A DNA stretch of 52,260 nt from Ferruginibacter sp. (GTDB taxonomy: Bacteria; Bacteroidota; Bacteroidia; Chitinophagales; Chitinophagaceae): NCBI RefSeq assembly GCF_014377975.1, contig NZ_JACMOO010000089.1, forward strand, positions 1-52,260, given 5' to 3'. Under the pieces are notes generated by a model. It saw nothing but the letters and a program-made list of their open reading frames with translations. It had not been told where the DNA came from and did no database searches. The position numbers were made by a program, and so were the translations under genes. Shown one piece after another: positions 1 to 8,888 of the stretch (its first letter is position 1; the number at the start of each line of letters is the position of its first letter).

Positions 1-83
1 GGTGTTTGACTTTTGACAGATTCAGCAAACTTTTTTTCAAAAGTATTCAGCTCCTCACCTATGATGTTTTTTATAAATTCCAT
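1..83 (-). CDS. Polyprenyl synthetase, N-terminal fragment (cut by window start)
   Basis: A minus-strand reading frame opens with ATG at 83-81 and runs off the window edge after 27 codons. The visible peptide begins MEFIKNIIGEELNTFEKKF and continues AESVKSQT. This resembles the start of Bacteroidota octaprenyl/polyprenyl diphosphate synthases, in which a helix of the type ELxxFEKxFxxSxxS precedes the first conserved block. The enzyme would make the isoprenoid chain of menaquinone. Only the non-catalytic N-terminus is visible and no DDxxD motif can be checked, so the call rests on similarity of a short segment. It is divergent from the OmpA-like gene at 354. Confidence 0.5.
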   Translation of the reverse strand, partial: MEFIKNIIGEELNTFEKKFAESVKSQT

Positions 84-278
84 TTTCAAAAAATACGGCA
101 ATATAGTGCAGTAAGCAACGGCTTCAAAGTAATTATTTTTCAGGAGCAGAATATTGTTTTATTTAAAATCCTGAATTATTTTCAATCAAAGCAGTAAAAT
201 AATAAATATTAAAATTGTAATTTGCAAAGTATATTATAATACTAAGGGGTTAATAACTTAAATATATCTTAAAAAAAT

Positions 279-308
279 TTGGTTATTAATTCTCATTATC
301 TAATTTTG
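279..308 (+). promoter_or_regulatory. Bacteroidota-type promoter of the OmpA-like gene
   Basis: TTG at 279-281 and TAATTTTG at 301-308 are separated by 19 bp. This matches the phylum's vegetative consensus TTG-N19-TAnnTTTG. Transcription would start near 313-316, leaving a leader of roughly 40 nt before the ATG at 354. Confidence 0.7.
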
Positions 309-353
309 TATGTGAAAGCTTTTAAATTTTAGAATTTTAATAATCAATAAGTT

Positions 354-1964
354 ATGGCAAACAAAAAGTACAAATTAATTTTAGGGCTCATTACCTTAAT
401 GACAACTACATCTTTTGCGCAAATGGGATCAGGATATAGTGTGTTTGATTCATCGGTAATTTCTGCGAAGAAACAACCGCAGCAAAATGAATTCTTAAAT
501 AACACTTACAATTTTCCGGCAAAACCACGCAACATGCTTGAAGTGGGTGTTTCGCTTGGCAGTATGGCAATAAACGGTGATGTAGATGCAAGAATACCAA
601 GATTAGGTTTTGAAGCGCATGTGAGAAAAGCATTAGGATATGTTTTCTCTTTAAGATTGCAGTATGTAAATGGATCGCCAGAAGGATTGAACTGGAAACC
701 ATCCTATAATTATGGACATAATACGGCATTGACGTCTACTGCCAACGGCGGTAGTCTTACTCCTACCCAGGCATACAAGCCGGGTGTAGATCCAGTTTTT
801 TATAATTATAAAACTCATATCCAGGATTTAGGAATTCAGGGAATTTTTACCTTGAACAATATCCGTTTTCACAAGCAAAAAACAGGGGTTACTGTATATG
901 CCGGCGGCGGTGTTAGTGCAACCTGGTTTAATGTAAAGATCAATGCACTGGATGCTTCGGGTAATAATTACTCAACACTTTTTAATAGTATAGCCAATGG
1001 AGGTGATATTACTTACAGCAATAGAAGAAATATTATTAAAAGGTTAAAAGAAGGTATGGATAATACCTACGAAACAGTAGGAGAATCTGAAGGAGGAATC
1101 AGCCGCCCAAAATTTGGTAAAAACACATTGATGCCCTCTGGTAACTTACTTGCTGGTGTAGCATTTAAATTAAGCAACCGGGTTAATCTGGCATTGGAAG
1201 ATCGTCAAACCTTTATTAAGACCGATTTATTGGATGGTCAGCGCTGGCAAGAGCATCCTGCCGGCGATGCTGCATTAACATCGGATTTCGATTCTTATAA
1301 CTATTTATCACTAGGTATTAATTTTAACCTGGGTGGTAAATCGGTTGAGCCTTTGTGGTGGCTGAACCCATTGGATTATGCCTACAGCGAAATCAACAAT
1401 CCAAAGCACATGAAATTGCCTAAGCCTATTTTGGATGATACAGATGGCGATGGTGTAACGGATCAATTTGACAGAGAGCCCAATACGCCCGCCGGTTGTC
1501 CTGTGGATACTCACGGAGTAACAAGAGATACTGACGGTGATGGTGTTCCTGATTGTAAGGATAAGCAATTGATTACTCCTACAGAATGTCAGCCGGTAGA
1601 CGCAGACGGTGTTGGTAAATGTCCTGATCCTGCATGTTGTAAAGCAATAGCAGATAGTATGGTATCTAAAAATGCATGTGCGGGTGATTATCCAAGCCTG
1701 TCTTTGAAAACAGCTTCTTTATCAGCAGATACAAAAGCCTTACTTGCAAGTGTTGCTACTAAATTAAAAGATAAACCAAATTGTACTATTACAATTACAG
1801 CGTATCCTGCAGCGTCAAAAAAAGAACAATCTTTGGCCGACAAAAAGCTGGATGCTGTTAAAAAGTACCTGGTAGAAAAACTAGGCATTAGCGGCGACAG
1901 AGTGAACGTTGATAAAGTAATTGGCGGTGGAGACTCTAACACAATTGACATTAAGTCAAATTAA
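354..1964 (+). CDS. OmpA-like outer membrane protein with calcium-binding (TSP3) repeats
   Basis: 536 aa. A signal peptide (residues 1-22, ending SFA/Q) targets it for export. Residues of about 50-350 are rich in alternating aromatic and polar strands (for example NLALEDRQTFIKTD and YNYLSLGINFNLGG), consistent with an OmpA-type membrane beta-barrel. Residues of about 360-405 hold two DTDGDGV thrombospondin type 3 calcium-binding repeats. Cysteines cluster between about 380 and 445. The last ~95 residues look like an OmpA C-terminal domain, but the usual Asp and Arg that hold diaminopimelate are not evident: the helix reads SLADKKLDAVKKYL, with Lys where the family has Arg. It probably links or spaces the outer membrane, but peptidoglycan binding is doubtful. 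It is a single-gene unit, with its own promoter upstream and a terminator at 1986. Confidence 0.8.
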   Translation: MANKKYKLILGLITLMTTTSFAQMGSGYSVFDSSVISAKKQPQQNEFLNNTYNFPAKPRNMLEVGVSLGSMAINGDVDARIPRLGFEAHVRKALGYVFSLRLQYVNGSPEGLNWKPSYNYGHNTALTSTANGGSLTPTQAYKPGVDPVFYNYKTHIQDLGIQGIFTLNNIRFHKQKTGVTVYAGGGVSATWFNVKINALDASGNNYSTLFNSIANGGDITYSNRRNIIKRLKEGMDNTYETVGESEGGISRPKFGKNTLMPSGNLLAGVAFKLSNRVNLALEDRQTFIKTDLLDGQRWQEHPAGDAALTSDFDSYNYLSLGINFNLGGKSVEPLWWLNPLDYAYSEINNPKHMKLPKPILDDTDGDGVTDQFDREPNTPAGCPVDTHGVTRDTDGDGVPDCKDKQLITPTECQPVDADGVGKCPDPACCKAIADSMVSKNACAGDYPSLSLKTASLSADTKALLASVATKLKDKPNCTITITAYPAASKKEQSLADKKLDAVKKYLVEKLGISGDRVNVDKVIGGGDSNTIDIKSN

Positions 1965-1985
1965 TTAATAATATTTATTGTTTAA

Positions 1986-2015
1986 AAAAGACCCTTCCAG
2001 CAAGAAGGGTCTTTT
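1986..2015 (+). terminator. Intrinsic terminator of the OmpA-like gene
   Basis: A 12-bp perfect inverted repeat (1986-1997 with 2004-2015; core GACCCTTC/GAAGGGTC) encloses a 6-nt loop. A-rich and T-rich ends flank it, 21 bp after the stop codon. Confidence 0.9.
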
Positions 2016-2133
2016 AACGTAAATAAAGAATAGAAATGGTTGACCGGTTTATCAAAATCTTAACGGACTCTTTTTTGCCATTTGATAATTACAACTGATT
2101 TTTGACTTAAAATCATTAATTTCGTACTTGTTT

Positions 2134-2937
2134 ATGAATTTTATAAAAGTATTTTTATCAGCAGCCATTTTGATAGCATCATTTTCATCTTGTAGTAAGT
2201 ATGCGAAAGTGATGAAAAGTAAAGACACTGAATATAAGCTAACTATGGCTGATAAGTTTTTTTCAGAAAAAAAATATCGTATGGCTCAGCAATTATATGA
2301 GGAATTGTATCCTGTATACAAGGGGACTGATAAATTTGAAGAATTGTATTATAAAGATGCTTATTGTTTTTATTATTTAAAAGAATACAAGGATGCAGAG
2401 AACTTCTTTAAAGGCTTTTTAGAAGTTTTTCCTAACAGCAGCAAATCAGAAGAAGTTGATTATATGCATGCATTGTGTTTTTATAAACAAGTATCTAAAG
2501 TTGAATTGGATCAGACAAATACCTCTAAGTCGATTGGAGTAATGCAAACGTTTATAAATTCACATCCGGGATCATCCAAAATCAAAGAAGCAACCGAAAT
2601 AATTGATAAAAACAGGATTAGGCTGGAAATGAAAGAAGTAAGGGCTGCAGATTTATATTATAAAGTGGGCCAATACCGGGCAGCAGCTTTATGTTATAGT
2701 AATTTATTGGGAGATTATCCAGAATCTTTAAATGGCGATTTGTACAAATTAAAATCGTTGGTTTCTTATTATAAATTTGCTAAGCTTAGCGTAGTTGATA
2801 AACAAACAGAAAGATTTACAAAGGTGGTTACGGAGTTTCAGGATTTTGCTGACCGGTTTCCTCAAAGTACGCACTTAAAAGAAGCACAGGAATATAATAA
2901 TTTAAGTTTAAATAAAATTAAAGAAATACAATTATGA
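2134..2937 (+). CDS. bamD: Outer membrane protein assembly factor BamD
   Basis: 267 aa from ATG 2134. A TTG two codons earlier is also in frame, but ATG gives the better lipoprotein signal. The N-terminus MNFIKVFLSAAILIASFSSC ends in a lipobox, so the protein should be lipid-anchored to the outer membrane facing the periplasm. Residues of about 35-260 form TPR-like helical pairs, with repeats such as ADKFFSEKKYRMAQQLYEEL and KDAENFFKGFLEVFPNSSKSEE, as in BamD/YfiO of the beta-barrel assembly machine. Length (about 260-280 aa) and position upstream of an Rpb6-type omega gene match other Bacteroidota. It overlaps the next gene by 4 bp (ATGA), implying translational coupling. Confidence 0.9.
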   Translation: MNFIKVFLSAAILIASFSSCSKYAKVMKSKDTEYKLTMADKFFSEKKYRMAQQLYEELYPVYKGTDKFEELYYKDAYCFYYLKEYKDAENFFKGFLEVFPNSSKSEEVDYMHALCFYKQVSKVELDQTNTSKSIGVMQTFINSHPGSSKIKEATEIIDKNRIRLEMKEVRAADLYYKVGQYRAAALCYSNLLGDYPESLNGDLYKLKSLVSYYKFAKLSVVDKQTERFTKVVTEFQDFADRFPQSTHLKEAQEYNNLSLNKIKEIQL

Positions 2938-3275
2938 GTAAACTAAGACGCCAGCTCAGTTCCAGTACAAGTAATGTAGTAGAACCAAAAAATCTTTTTG
3001 ATTTTAAGCAAAAAACAGGTAACCTGTATCAATCTATTGCAATCATAGCAAAACGGGCTAACCAGATCAATATTGCAATAAAAGAAGAGTTGCATAACAA
3101 ACTGGAAGAATTTGCAAGCCATACAGACAGCCTGGAAGAAATACACGAAAATAAGGAGCAGATAGAAATATCAAAGGCGTATGAGAGAATGCCCAATCCG
3201 GCATTACTTGCGTCGCAGGAATTTATGGAAGATAAAATTTATTTCCGTAAAAATGAGGAGGATTTATTTAGTTAA
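2934..3275 (+). CDS. rpoZ: DNA-directed RNA polymerase omega subunit (Rpb6 family)
   Basis: 113 aa. The central segment (about residues 28-65, GNLYQSIAIIAKRANQIN) is the omega/Rpb6 signature that wraps the C-terminal tail of RNA polymerase beta' and helps assembly. The tail (YERMPNPALLASQEFMEDKIYFR) is the extended C-terminus of Bacteroidota omega proteins, which are often left annotated as hypothetical. Its ATG overlaps the bamD stop codon in the ATGA arrangement. A terminator-like hairpin follows 45 bp after its stop. Confidence 0.85.
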   Translation: MSKLRRQLSSSTSNVVEPKNLFDFKQKTGNLYQSIAIIAKRANQINIAIKEELHNKLEEFASHTDSLEEIHENKEQIEISKAYERMPNPALLASQEFMEDKIYFRKNEEDLFS

Positions 3276-3320
3276 TTTTTAGTTTTATTTAATCAATGTT
3301 AAACAAGAAGTTTTATTTTT

Positions 3321-3347
3321 AAGGACGGCAAAAGCCGTCTTTTTTTT
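3321..3347 (+). terminator. Terminator-like hairpin directly abutting the coaBC start codon
   Basis: GACGGC-AAAA-GCCGTC, extended by A-T and G-T pairs to about 9 bp, with a run of eight T ending at 3347. The ATG of coaBC is the next base. It reads as an intrinsic terminator or attenuator after bamD-rpoZ, and it occupies all the space where a coaBC ribosome binding site would lie. Confidence 0.75.
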
Positions 3348-4532
3348 ATGTTGCAAAATAAAAAAATACTATTAGGCATATCGGGTAGCATTGCTGCTTA
3401 TAAAACGGCTGTATTGGTGCGCTTATTAATTAAAGCAGGTGCAGCCGTAAAAGTAGTAATGACTCCTGCTGCTAAAGATTTTGTTTCTCCATTAACCTTG
3501 TCAACCTTATCTAAAAATCAGGTATTGTCCGATCTTTCCAATAACGATTCCTGGAGTAATCATGTGATGCTGGGCAGATGGGCAGATGTAATGTTAATAG
3601 CTCCTTTGAGTTGTAATTCTCTGGCAAAAATGGCACATGGTATTTGCGATAATTTATTAACTGCTGTTTATCTTTCTTCAACATGCCCCGTTATTGTTGC
3701 TCCGGCAATGGATGAAGACATGTGGCTTCATCCTGCTGTACAAAATAACCTGCAAATAATACAGCAATTCGGCAACCAGGTTATACCTGTTGAAAATGGT
3801 GAACTGGCCAGCGGGTTAACCGGAGACGGAAGAATGGCGGAGCCGGAAACGATCCTCAGTAAACTAGAAGATTTTTTTTTATACACCAAGGAATTAGCGG
3901 GTAAAAAAGTATTGGTTACTGCGGGTCCAACTTATGAAGCGCTTGATCCGGTGCGGTTTATAGGTAACCATTCCTCTGGTAAAATGGGTATTGCCATTGC
4001 AACTGAATTTCAAAAAAGAGGTGCAACCGTTACGCTTGTTTTAGGACCATCAGCCATAGCTGCACCTGCAGGTATGAAGGTAGTACATGTACAATCTGCA
4101 AATGAAATGTTTACTGCCTGTACAACAGTTTTTGATAAAATGGACATAGCAGTCATGAGTGCCGCAGTGGCAGATTATACGCCGGTTACAGTTACGGAAG
4201 AAAAAATAAAAAAGTCGGACGATTTTTTTTCTGTAGAATTTAAAAAAACAAAAGATATTTTAAAACACCTTGGCACTGTTAAAAAAGAAGGACAGATACT
4301 GGTTGGTTTTGCTTTGGAAACCCACGATGAAATAAATAATGCGCTAAAAAAACTGGTTGATAAAAATGCGGATTTAATTATATTGAATTCTTTAAATGAC
4401 ACTGGGGCTGGTTTTGGAACCGACACTAACAAAATTACTATTTTTGATAAAAATGGCGGGGAACATCAGTTTGAAACTAAGTTAAAAACAGCGGTAGCTG
4501 CTGATATTGTTAATACCATTATCCGTTTGTAA
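3348..4532 (+). CDS. coaBC: Bifunctional phosphopantothenoylcysteine decarboxylase / phosphopantothenate-cysteine ligase
   Basis: 394 aa, the usual length. It carries out two consecutive steps of coenzyme A synthesis: CTP-dependent joining of 4'-phosphopantothenate to cysteine, and decarboxylation of the product. The CoaC flavoprotein half (about residues 1-183) shows ILLGISGSIAAYKTAVLVR at the N-terminus and the APAMDEDMW motif. The CoaB half begins at about residue 184 with KKVLVTAGPTYEALDPVRF and the GNHSSGKMG nucleotide loop. The start is fixed because the conserved sequence begins at once after MLQNKK. Expression control is unusual, since a terminator hairpin ends on the base before the ATG. 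PorD follows one base after the stop. Confidence 0.96.
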   Translation: MLQNKKILLGISGSIAAYKTAVLVRLLIKAGAAVKVVMTPAAKDFVSPLTLSTLSKNQVLSDLSNNDSWSNHVMLGRWADVMLIAPLSCNSLAKMAHGICDNLLTAVYLSSTCPVIVAPAMDEDMWLHPAVQNNLQIIQQFGNQVIPVENGELASGLTGDGRMAEPETILSKLEDFFLYTKELAGKKVLVTAGPTYEALDPVRFIGNHSSGKMGIAIATEFQKRGATVTLVLGPSAIAAPAGMKVVHVQSANEMFTACTTVFDKMDIAVMSAAVADYTPVTVTEEKIKKSDDFFSVEFKKTKDILKHLGTVKKEGQILVGFALETHDEINNALKKLVDKNADLIILNSLNDTGAGFGTDTNKITIFDKNGGEHQFETKLKTAVAADIVNTIIRL

Positions 4533-4533
4533 T

Positions 4534-5457
4534 ATGCATTATACTAAATTAAAATTGCTGTTATTTTTTGTACTGTTTGCGAATACTGCAGGTGCGCAGG
4601 AATTAAATGCAAGGGTAACTGTTAACAGCAGCAGGGTAGGAACTACTGTAAATAAAAGTACTTTTCAAACCTTGCAAACTGCATTAAATACTTTTTTAAA
4701 TAACCATAAATGGACAACGGATAATTTTTTAGTAAATGAAAAAATTGATTGTAATTTTTTATTAAATCTGCAGCCGGGTACCGATGCAAATGTGTACACA
4801 GCTTCTCTTACTATACAGGCAGGCAGACCTATTTTTAATTCATCCTATTTATCTCCCATTATTAATTACCAGGATGCGGATATAACTTTTAAATATGTAG
4901 AGTTTCAACAACTGGAGTTTAATGAAAACAGGGTTTCCGGCTCAGACGGACTGGTATCTAACCTAACGGCTGTATTTGCTTATTATGCTTACATGATTAT
5001 AGCATTTGATTACGATTCTTATTCCCAACGGGGCGGTGTTCCTTATTTTTTAAAGGCGCAGAATATCGTAAATAATGCACCTGAGGCAAGGGGTATTTCT
5101 GGCTGGAAAGCATTTGACGGCAGCCGCAACCGTTACTGGCTGGTAGAAAACATGCAAAACAGCCGTTATGCAATTATGCATGATATTTATTATGGCTATT
5201 ATAGAAAAGCTGCCGATAAAATGGTTGAAAATGAAACCTCTGCAAGGGCAGAAATGCTAAATGTTCTTAACCTGCTAAGTAATTTTAATGCTGACAATAC
5301 CAATACAATGATCAACCAGTTTTTCTTTCAGGGAAAAGCGAATGAGCTGATTAAATTTTTTGCAAAAGCTCCTCCACAGGATAAAGCGAGGGCATCTGAG
5401 TTATTACAAAAAATGGATATTACCAATGCAAACAGGTATAAAGACGAATTAAAATAA
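4534..5457 (+). CDS. porD: PorD-like protein (DUF4835), type IX secretion/gliding associated
   Basis: 307 aa from ATG 4534, one base after the coaBC stop. The in-frame TTG at 4507 lies inside coaBC and is less likely. The signal peptide MHYTKLKLLLFFVLFANTAGAQ ends in the AGAQ cleavage pattern, so the protein is periplasmic. The body contains RVGTTVNKSTFQTLQTALNTFLNNHKW and an aromatic AYYAYMIIAFDYDSYSQRGG segment, both typical of the DUF4835/PorD family next to coaBC in Bacteroidota. PorD was linked to the type IX secretion system in Porphyromonas, but its molecular role is not defined. The gene overlaps the next one by a single base (TAATG). Confidence 0.85.
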   Translation: MHYTKLKLLLFFVLFANTAGAQELNARVTVNSSRVGTTVNKSTFQTLQTALNTFLNNHKWTTDNFLVNEKIDCNFLLNLQPGTDANVYTASLTIQAGRPIFNSSYLSPIINYQDADITFKYVEFQQLEFNENRVSGSDGLVSNLTAVFAYYAYMIIAFDYDSYSQRGGVPYFLKAQNIVNNAPEARGISGWKAFDGSRNRYWLVENMQNSRYAIMHDIYYGYYRKAADKMVENETSARAEMLNVLNLLSNFNADNTNTMINQFFFQGKANELIKFFAKAPPQDKARASELLQKMDITNANRYKDELK

Positions 5458-5951
5458 TGAAAATAGCTACAATTATTATATCGATGATTGGCATGGCGGG
5501 TTGCGCAAATAAGGATGGGTTACCATCCGGTATTTTACGGGCAAATCAGATGCAGGCTGTGCTTTGGGATGTAATCCGCGCCGAAACCTATACAGCTCAA
5601 TACATAAAAAAAGATAGTCTGAAAAATGCAGATTTGGAAAATGCAAAACTTCAGCAGCAGATTTTTGCCACACACAATATAAGCCGGGAAGATTTTTATG
5701 ATAGTTATCAGTACTATAATAAACATACAGAACTGATGCGTATACTACTTGACAGTATCACTACCAGGGGCGAAAGAGAAAGATATACAACACTCTACAG
5801 TAAAAGAAGTGAGGTAAAAACCTTTTCATTGATGCCGCTGCCACCGGAGCCTCCTGTACTGCCAATACCAACATTTAAACCAATAACAGTTCCAATAACT
5901 GACTCAACACAAAAATCAACTCATAAGTTCTTACCTGTGCCGGTACCTTAA
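5457..5951 (+). CDS. DUF4296-type lipoprotein
   Basis: 164 aa. The N-terminus MKIATIIISMIGMAGCANKDG ends in a lipobox (GMAGC), so it is a predicted lipoprotein. Residues of about 27-105 (LRANQMQAVLWDVIRAE, then ISREDFYDSYQYYNKHTELMRILLDS) fit the DUF4296 domain, a short helical domain restricted to Bacteroidota and of unknown function. The last 40 residues are proline-rich (PLPPEPPVLPIPTF) and probably extended. Its start shares one base with the porD stop, so it is cotranslated with porD. Confidence 0.75.
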   Translation: MKIATIIISMIGMAGCANKDGLPSGILRANQMQAVLWDVIRAETYTAQYIKKDSLKNADLENAKLQQQIFATHNISREDFYDSYQYYNKHTELMRILLDSITTRGERERYTTLYSKRSEVKTFSLMPLPPEPPVLPIPTFKPITVPITDSTQKSTHKFLPVPVP

Positions 5952-5966
5952 TAAACGATTTTATTT

Positions 5967-6668
5967 ATGAATAAAGTATATGCAAATGCAAGCGCAGCAC
6001 TAACAGATATGTTTGATGGAGCCACAGCAATGTTTGGCGGTTTTGGTTTGTGCGGCATTCCTGAAAATTGTATAGCAGCCATTGTACAAAAGGGTACAAA
6101 AAACTTAACCTGTATCGCCAACAATGCAGGCGTAGATGATTTTGGCATTGGTTTACTGTTGCAAAGAAAGCAGGTAAAAAAAATGATCTCTTCTTATGTA
6201 GGTGAAAATGCGGAATTTGAAAGGCAATTACTAAGCGGCGAACTGGAAGTAGAACTTATACCACAGGGAACTTTGGCTACCAGGTGCCTGGCTGCTGGTT
6301 ATGGAATGCCCGCCATATTTACACCAGCAGGAGTAGGTACAGAAGTTGCAACCGGCAAGGAAGTAAGATCATTCAATAACAAAGAATATTTATTGGAATA
6401 TGCTTTTGATGCTGATTTTGCTTTTGTAAAAGCCTGGAAAGGCGATACAGAAGGTAACCTTATCTATAAAGAAACAGCCCGTAATTTTAACCCGGTAATG
6501 GCAATGGCAGGTAAAGTAACTATTGCCGAAGTAGAAGAATTAGTGGCTGCCGGTGAACTGGATCCCAACCAGATTCATACGCCCGGCATTTATATTCACC
6601 GTATTTTTAAAGGGGTTAATTATGAAAAAAGAATTGAACAACGAACAGTAAGAAAATTACCCGCATAG
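5967..6668 (+). CDS. scoA: 3-oxoacid CoA-transferase subunit A
   Basis: 233 aa, usual for the alpha subunit. With ScoB it transfers CoA between succinyl-CoA and acetoacetate (or another 3-oxoacid), in ketone-body or amino-acid carbon breakdown. The CoA-binding glycine-rich segment DGATAMFGGFGLCGIPENCI lies at about residues 17-36. ANNAGVDDFGIGLLL and YGMPAIFTPAGVGTEVA are family-conserved. The 16-bp gap after the DUF4296 gene allows readthrough, but the function is unrelated. The partner subunit begins 94 bp downstream. Confidence 0.93.
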   Translation: MNKVYANASAALTDMFDGATAMFGGFGLCGIPENCIAAIVQKGTKNLTCIANNAGVDDFGIGLLLQRKQVKKMISSYVGENAEFERQLLSGELEVELIPQGTLATRCLAAGYGMPAIFTPAGVGTEVATGKEVRSFNNKEYLLEYAFDADFAFVKAWKGDTEGNLIYKETARNFNPVMAMAGKVTIAEVEELVAAGELDPNQIHTPGIYIHRIFKGVNYEKRIEQRTVRKLPA

Positions 6669-6762
6669 CCATATACTGGCATCTTTTTTCATTACTGTTT
6701 TAATATGGTTTTAAATTTTGTGAAGTAATCATTAACCAATCTCACATCGGCAAATTAAATGT

Positions 6763-7416
6763 ATGCTTGATAAAAACCAGATAGCGCAACGGTTGGCAAA
6801 AGAATTAAAAGATGGATTCTATGTTAATCTTGGCATTGGTATTCCAACTCTGGTAGCCAATTATATTCCTGCGGGCATAAAGGTAGTACTGCAAAGTGAA
6901 AATGGTTTGCTCGGCATGGGGCCTTTTCCTTTTGAAGGTGAAGAAGATCCGGATTTAATTAATGCAGGTAAACAAACAATCACTACCGTGCCAGGGTCTT
7001 CATTTTTTGACAGTGCCATGAGCTTTGGAATGATCAGGGCCGGCAAGGTTAATCTTACTATTTTGGGCGCTATGGAAGTAAGCGATACCGGTGATATTGC
7101 CAACTGGAAAATACCAGGTAAAATGGTAAAAGGTATGGGCGGCGCAATGGATCTTGTTGCAAGCGCGAAAAATATTATTGTTGCAATGATGCATACCAAT
7201 CCAAAGGGCGAATCGAAACTACTGCCTCGTTGTATGTTACCACTCACTGGTATTGGTTGTGTAAAAAAGATAGTAACTGATTTGGCCGTGTTGGATGTAA
7301 CAAGGGAGGGCTTTAAATTACTGGAAAGGGCACCCGGCGTTAGTGTAGATGAGATTGTTGCAAAAACTGCCGGCAGGCTGGTTGTGGAAGGTGAAATACA
7401 GGAAATGCAATTTTGA
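6763..7416 (+). CDS. scoB: 3-oxoacid CoA-transferase subunit B
   Basis: 217 aa, normal for the beta subunit. The catalytic glutamate lies in [12 protein letters not shown] (residue of about 46); in this family it forms the glutamyl-CoA thioester. [15 protein letters not shown] and [19 protein letters not shown] are conserved beta-subunit blocks. The substrate range (acetoacetate or another short 3-oxoacid) cannot be told from sequence. It lies 94 bp after scoA without a clear terminator between, so the two are probably co-transcribed. Confidence 0.93.
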   Translation: MLDKNQIAQRLAKELKDGFYVNLGIGIPTLVANYIPAGIKVVLQSENGLLGMGPFPFEGEEDPDLINAGKQTITTVPGSSFFDSAMSFGMIRAGKVNLTILGAMEVSDTGDIANWKIPGKMVKGMGGAMDLVASAKNIIVAMMHTNPKGESKLLPRCMLPLTGIGCVKKIVTDLAVLDVTREGFKLLERAPGVSVDEIVAKTAGRLVVEGEIQEMQF

Positions 7417-7588
7417 TAGCGTTCAATATTTACACGCATCACTTTTAATAAGCCTTCCCTTCAACGAAGTGGCATTTTTTATTTTTAGTAATTCATCCTT
7501 GTTATTTTGTTTCTAAAAGTATTAGCAGTAAACAGCATTTTTATGCAAGGTTTTAAAAATGTATATTGCAACTGCTAAAAAAATATTC

Positions 7589-8881
7589 ATGAAATATCTT
7601 CCTTTAAACGCCGGCATATTTATCCAGAACAGAAAACGTTTTGTTGAAAGAATGGAAAAAAACGGCATTGCGGTTTTTAACAGCAATGATGAGCTGCCTT
7701 CCAACGGCGACGCCGTATATCGCTTTAAACAAAATGCAGACTTGGTGTGGCTAACAGGCATTGAACAGGAAGACACCATGCTGGTATTATTTCCGGACAA
7801 TCCTGATCCAAAATATAGGGAAGTGTTGGTGTTGGTAAGGCCAAATGAATTGAAAGAAAAATGGGATGGGCACAGGTTGAGAGTGAAAGAAGCAACAGAA
7901 ATCTCCGGCATTACCACAATAGTCTGGCTGGATGTATTGGATGGTTTGTTACAACCCTGGATTCATCTTGCCACTACCATTTATTTAAACACCAATGAGA
8001 ATGACCGTAAAGCCAATCTGGTACCGGTTAGAGATTACCGCTATGCAGAAATGATGAGGGCACGTTACCCTTTGCACCAATACAAGCGCAGTGCAGTTAT
8101 ATTAAAAGAACTGAGGGCTGTTAAAACAATATTGGAAGTAGAAGTTATACAAAAGGCCATCGACATTACCGATGCTGCCTTCAGGCACTTGCTCCGCTTT
8201 ATTAAGCCAGGTGTAATGGAATATGAAATAGAAGCGGAGATCGTTCATTCTTTTTTATCGCAAAGGGCAACCGGGGAAGCTTATGGATCAATCATTGCCT
8301 GTGGCGACAGGGCAAGAACGTTGCATTACGTAGAAAATAACCAAGAGTGTAAAGACGGTGAAATGATACTGATGGATTTTGGTGCAGGCTATGGAAATTA
8401 CTGTGCTGATTTAACCAGAACTGTACCAGTAAATGGCAAGTTTTCCAAAAGACAAAAAGAAGTCTATAACGCCTGTTTGCAATTACATCAATATTGCGCC
8501 GGTATTTTAAAGCCCGGTATCAGCATCATGGATTATACTGAAAAAGCAGGGGATGAAGCTACCGCCATTTTCCAAAAAATCGGGCTTTTAAATAAGGCAG
8601 ATGTAAAGAATGAGGACCCGGATAACAAAGCTTACCGTAAATATTTATACCACGGCATCTCTCATCATTTAGGCATTGATGTACATGACCTTGGTACCCG
8701 TACGGAACCTGTAAAAGCCGGTATGATGTTTACCATTGAACCAGGTATTTACATTGAAGAAGAACAAATGGGCGTTAGGATAGAAAATAATTTCTGGATC
8801 ACAAAAAGTGGTAATAAAGACCTGATGAAAAATATTCCAATAACGGTTGATGAAATTGAATCATTGATGAAAAAGAGATAA
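7589..8881 (+). CDS. pepP: Xaa-Pro aminopeptidase (M24B)
   Basis: 430 aa from ATG 7589. An upstream in-frame ATG at 7559 would add MYIATAKKIF, which does not resemble the family start, whereas KYLPLNAGIFIQNRKRF does. It removes the residue before an N-terminal proline and uses a two-metal pita-bread fold. An N-terminal creatinase-like domain covers about residues 1-165. The catalytic domain holds the metal ligands: two Asp in MDFGAGYGNYCADLTRT, His in GISHHLGIDVHD, Glu in TIEPGIYIE and Glu in GVRIENNF. All are present, so it should be active. pssA begins 7 bp after its stop. Confidence 0.93.
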   Translation: MKYLPLNAGIFIQNRKRFVERMEKNGIAVFNSNDELPSNGDAVYRFKQNADLVWLTGIEQEDTMLVLFPDNPDPKYREVLVLVRPNELKEKWDGHRLRVKEATEISGITTIVWLDVLDGLLQPWIHLATTIYLNTNENDRKANLVPVRDYRYAEMMRARYPLHQYKRSAVILKELRAVKTILEVEVIQKAIDITDAAFRHLLRFIKPGVMEYEIEAEIVHSFLSQRATGEAYGSIIACGDRARTLHYVENNQECKDGEMILMDFGAGYGNYCADLTRTVPVNGKFSKRQKEVYNACLQLHQYCAGILKPGISIMDYTEKAGDEATAIFQKIGLLNKADVKNEDPDNKAYRKYLYHGISHHLGIDVHDLGTRTEPVKAGMMFTIEPGIYIEEEQMGVRIENNFWITKSGNKDLMKNIPITVDEIESLMKKR

Positions 8882-8888
8882 CTAAAAA

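Noticed and set aside
6..197. 63-aa plus-strand frame at the window start
   Set aside because: Starts without a good signal and overlaps the N-terminus of the minus-strand polyprenyl synthetase frame, which has family-like sequence; the composition looks like random AT-rich DNA.
6861..7442. 193-aa minus-strand frame opposite scoB
   Set aside because: Antisense shadow of a well-conserved gene with no family features of its own.
7440..7480. Terminator after scoB (GCCTTC...GAAGTGGC)
   Set aside because: The stem needs a two-base bulge and the T-run is broken; too weak to claim.
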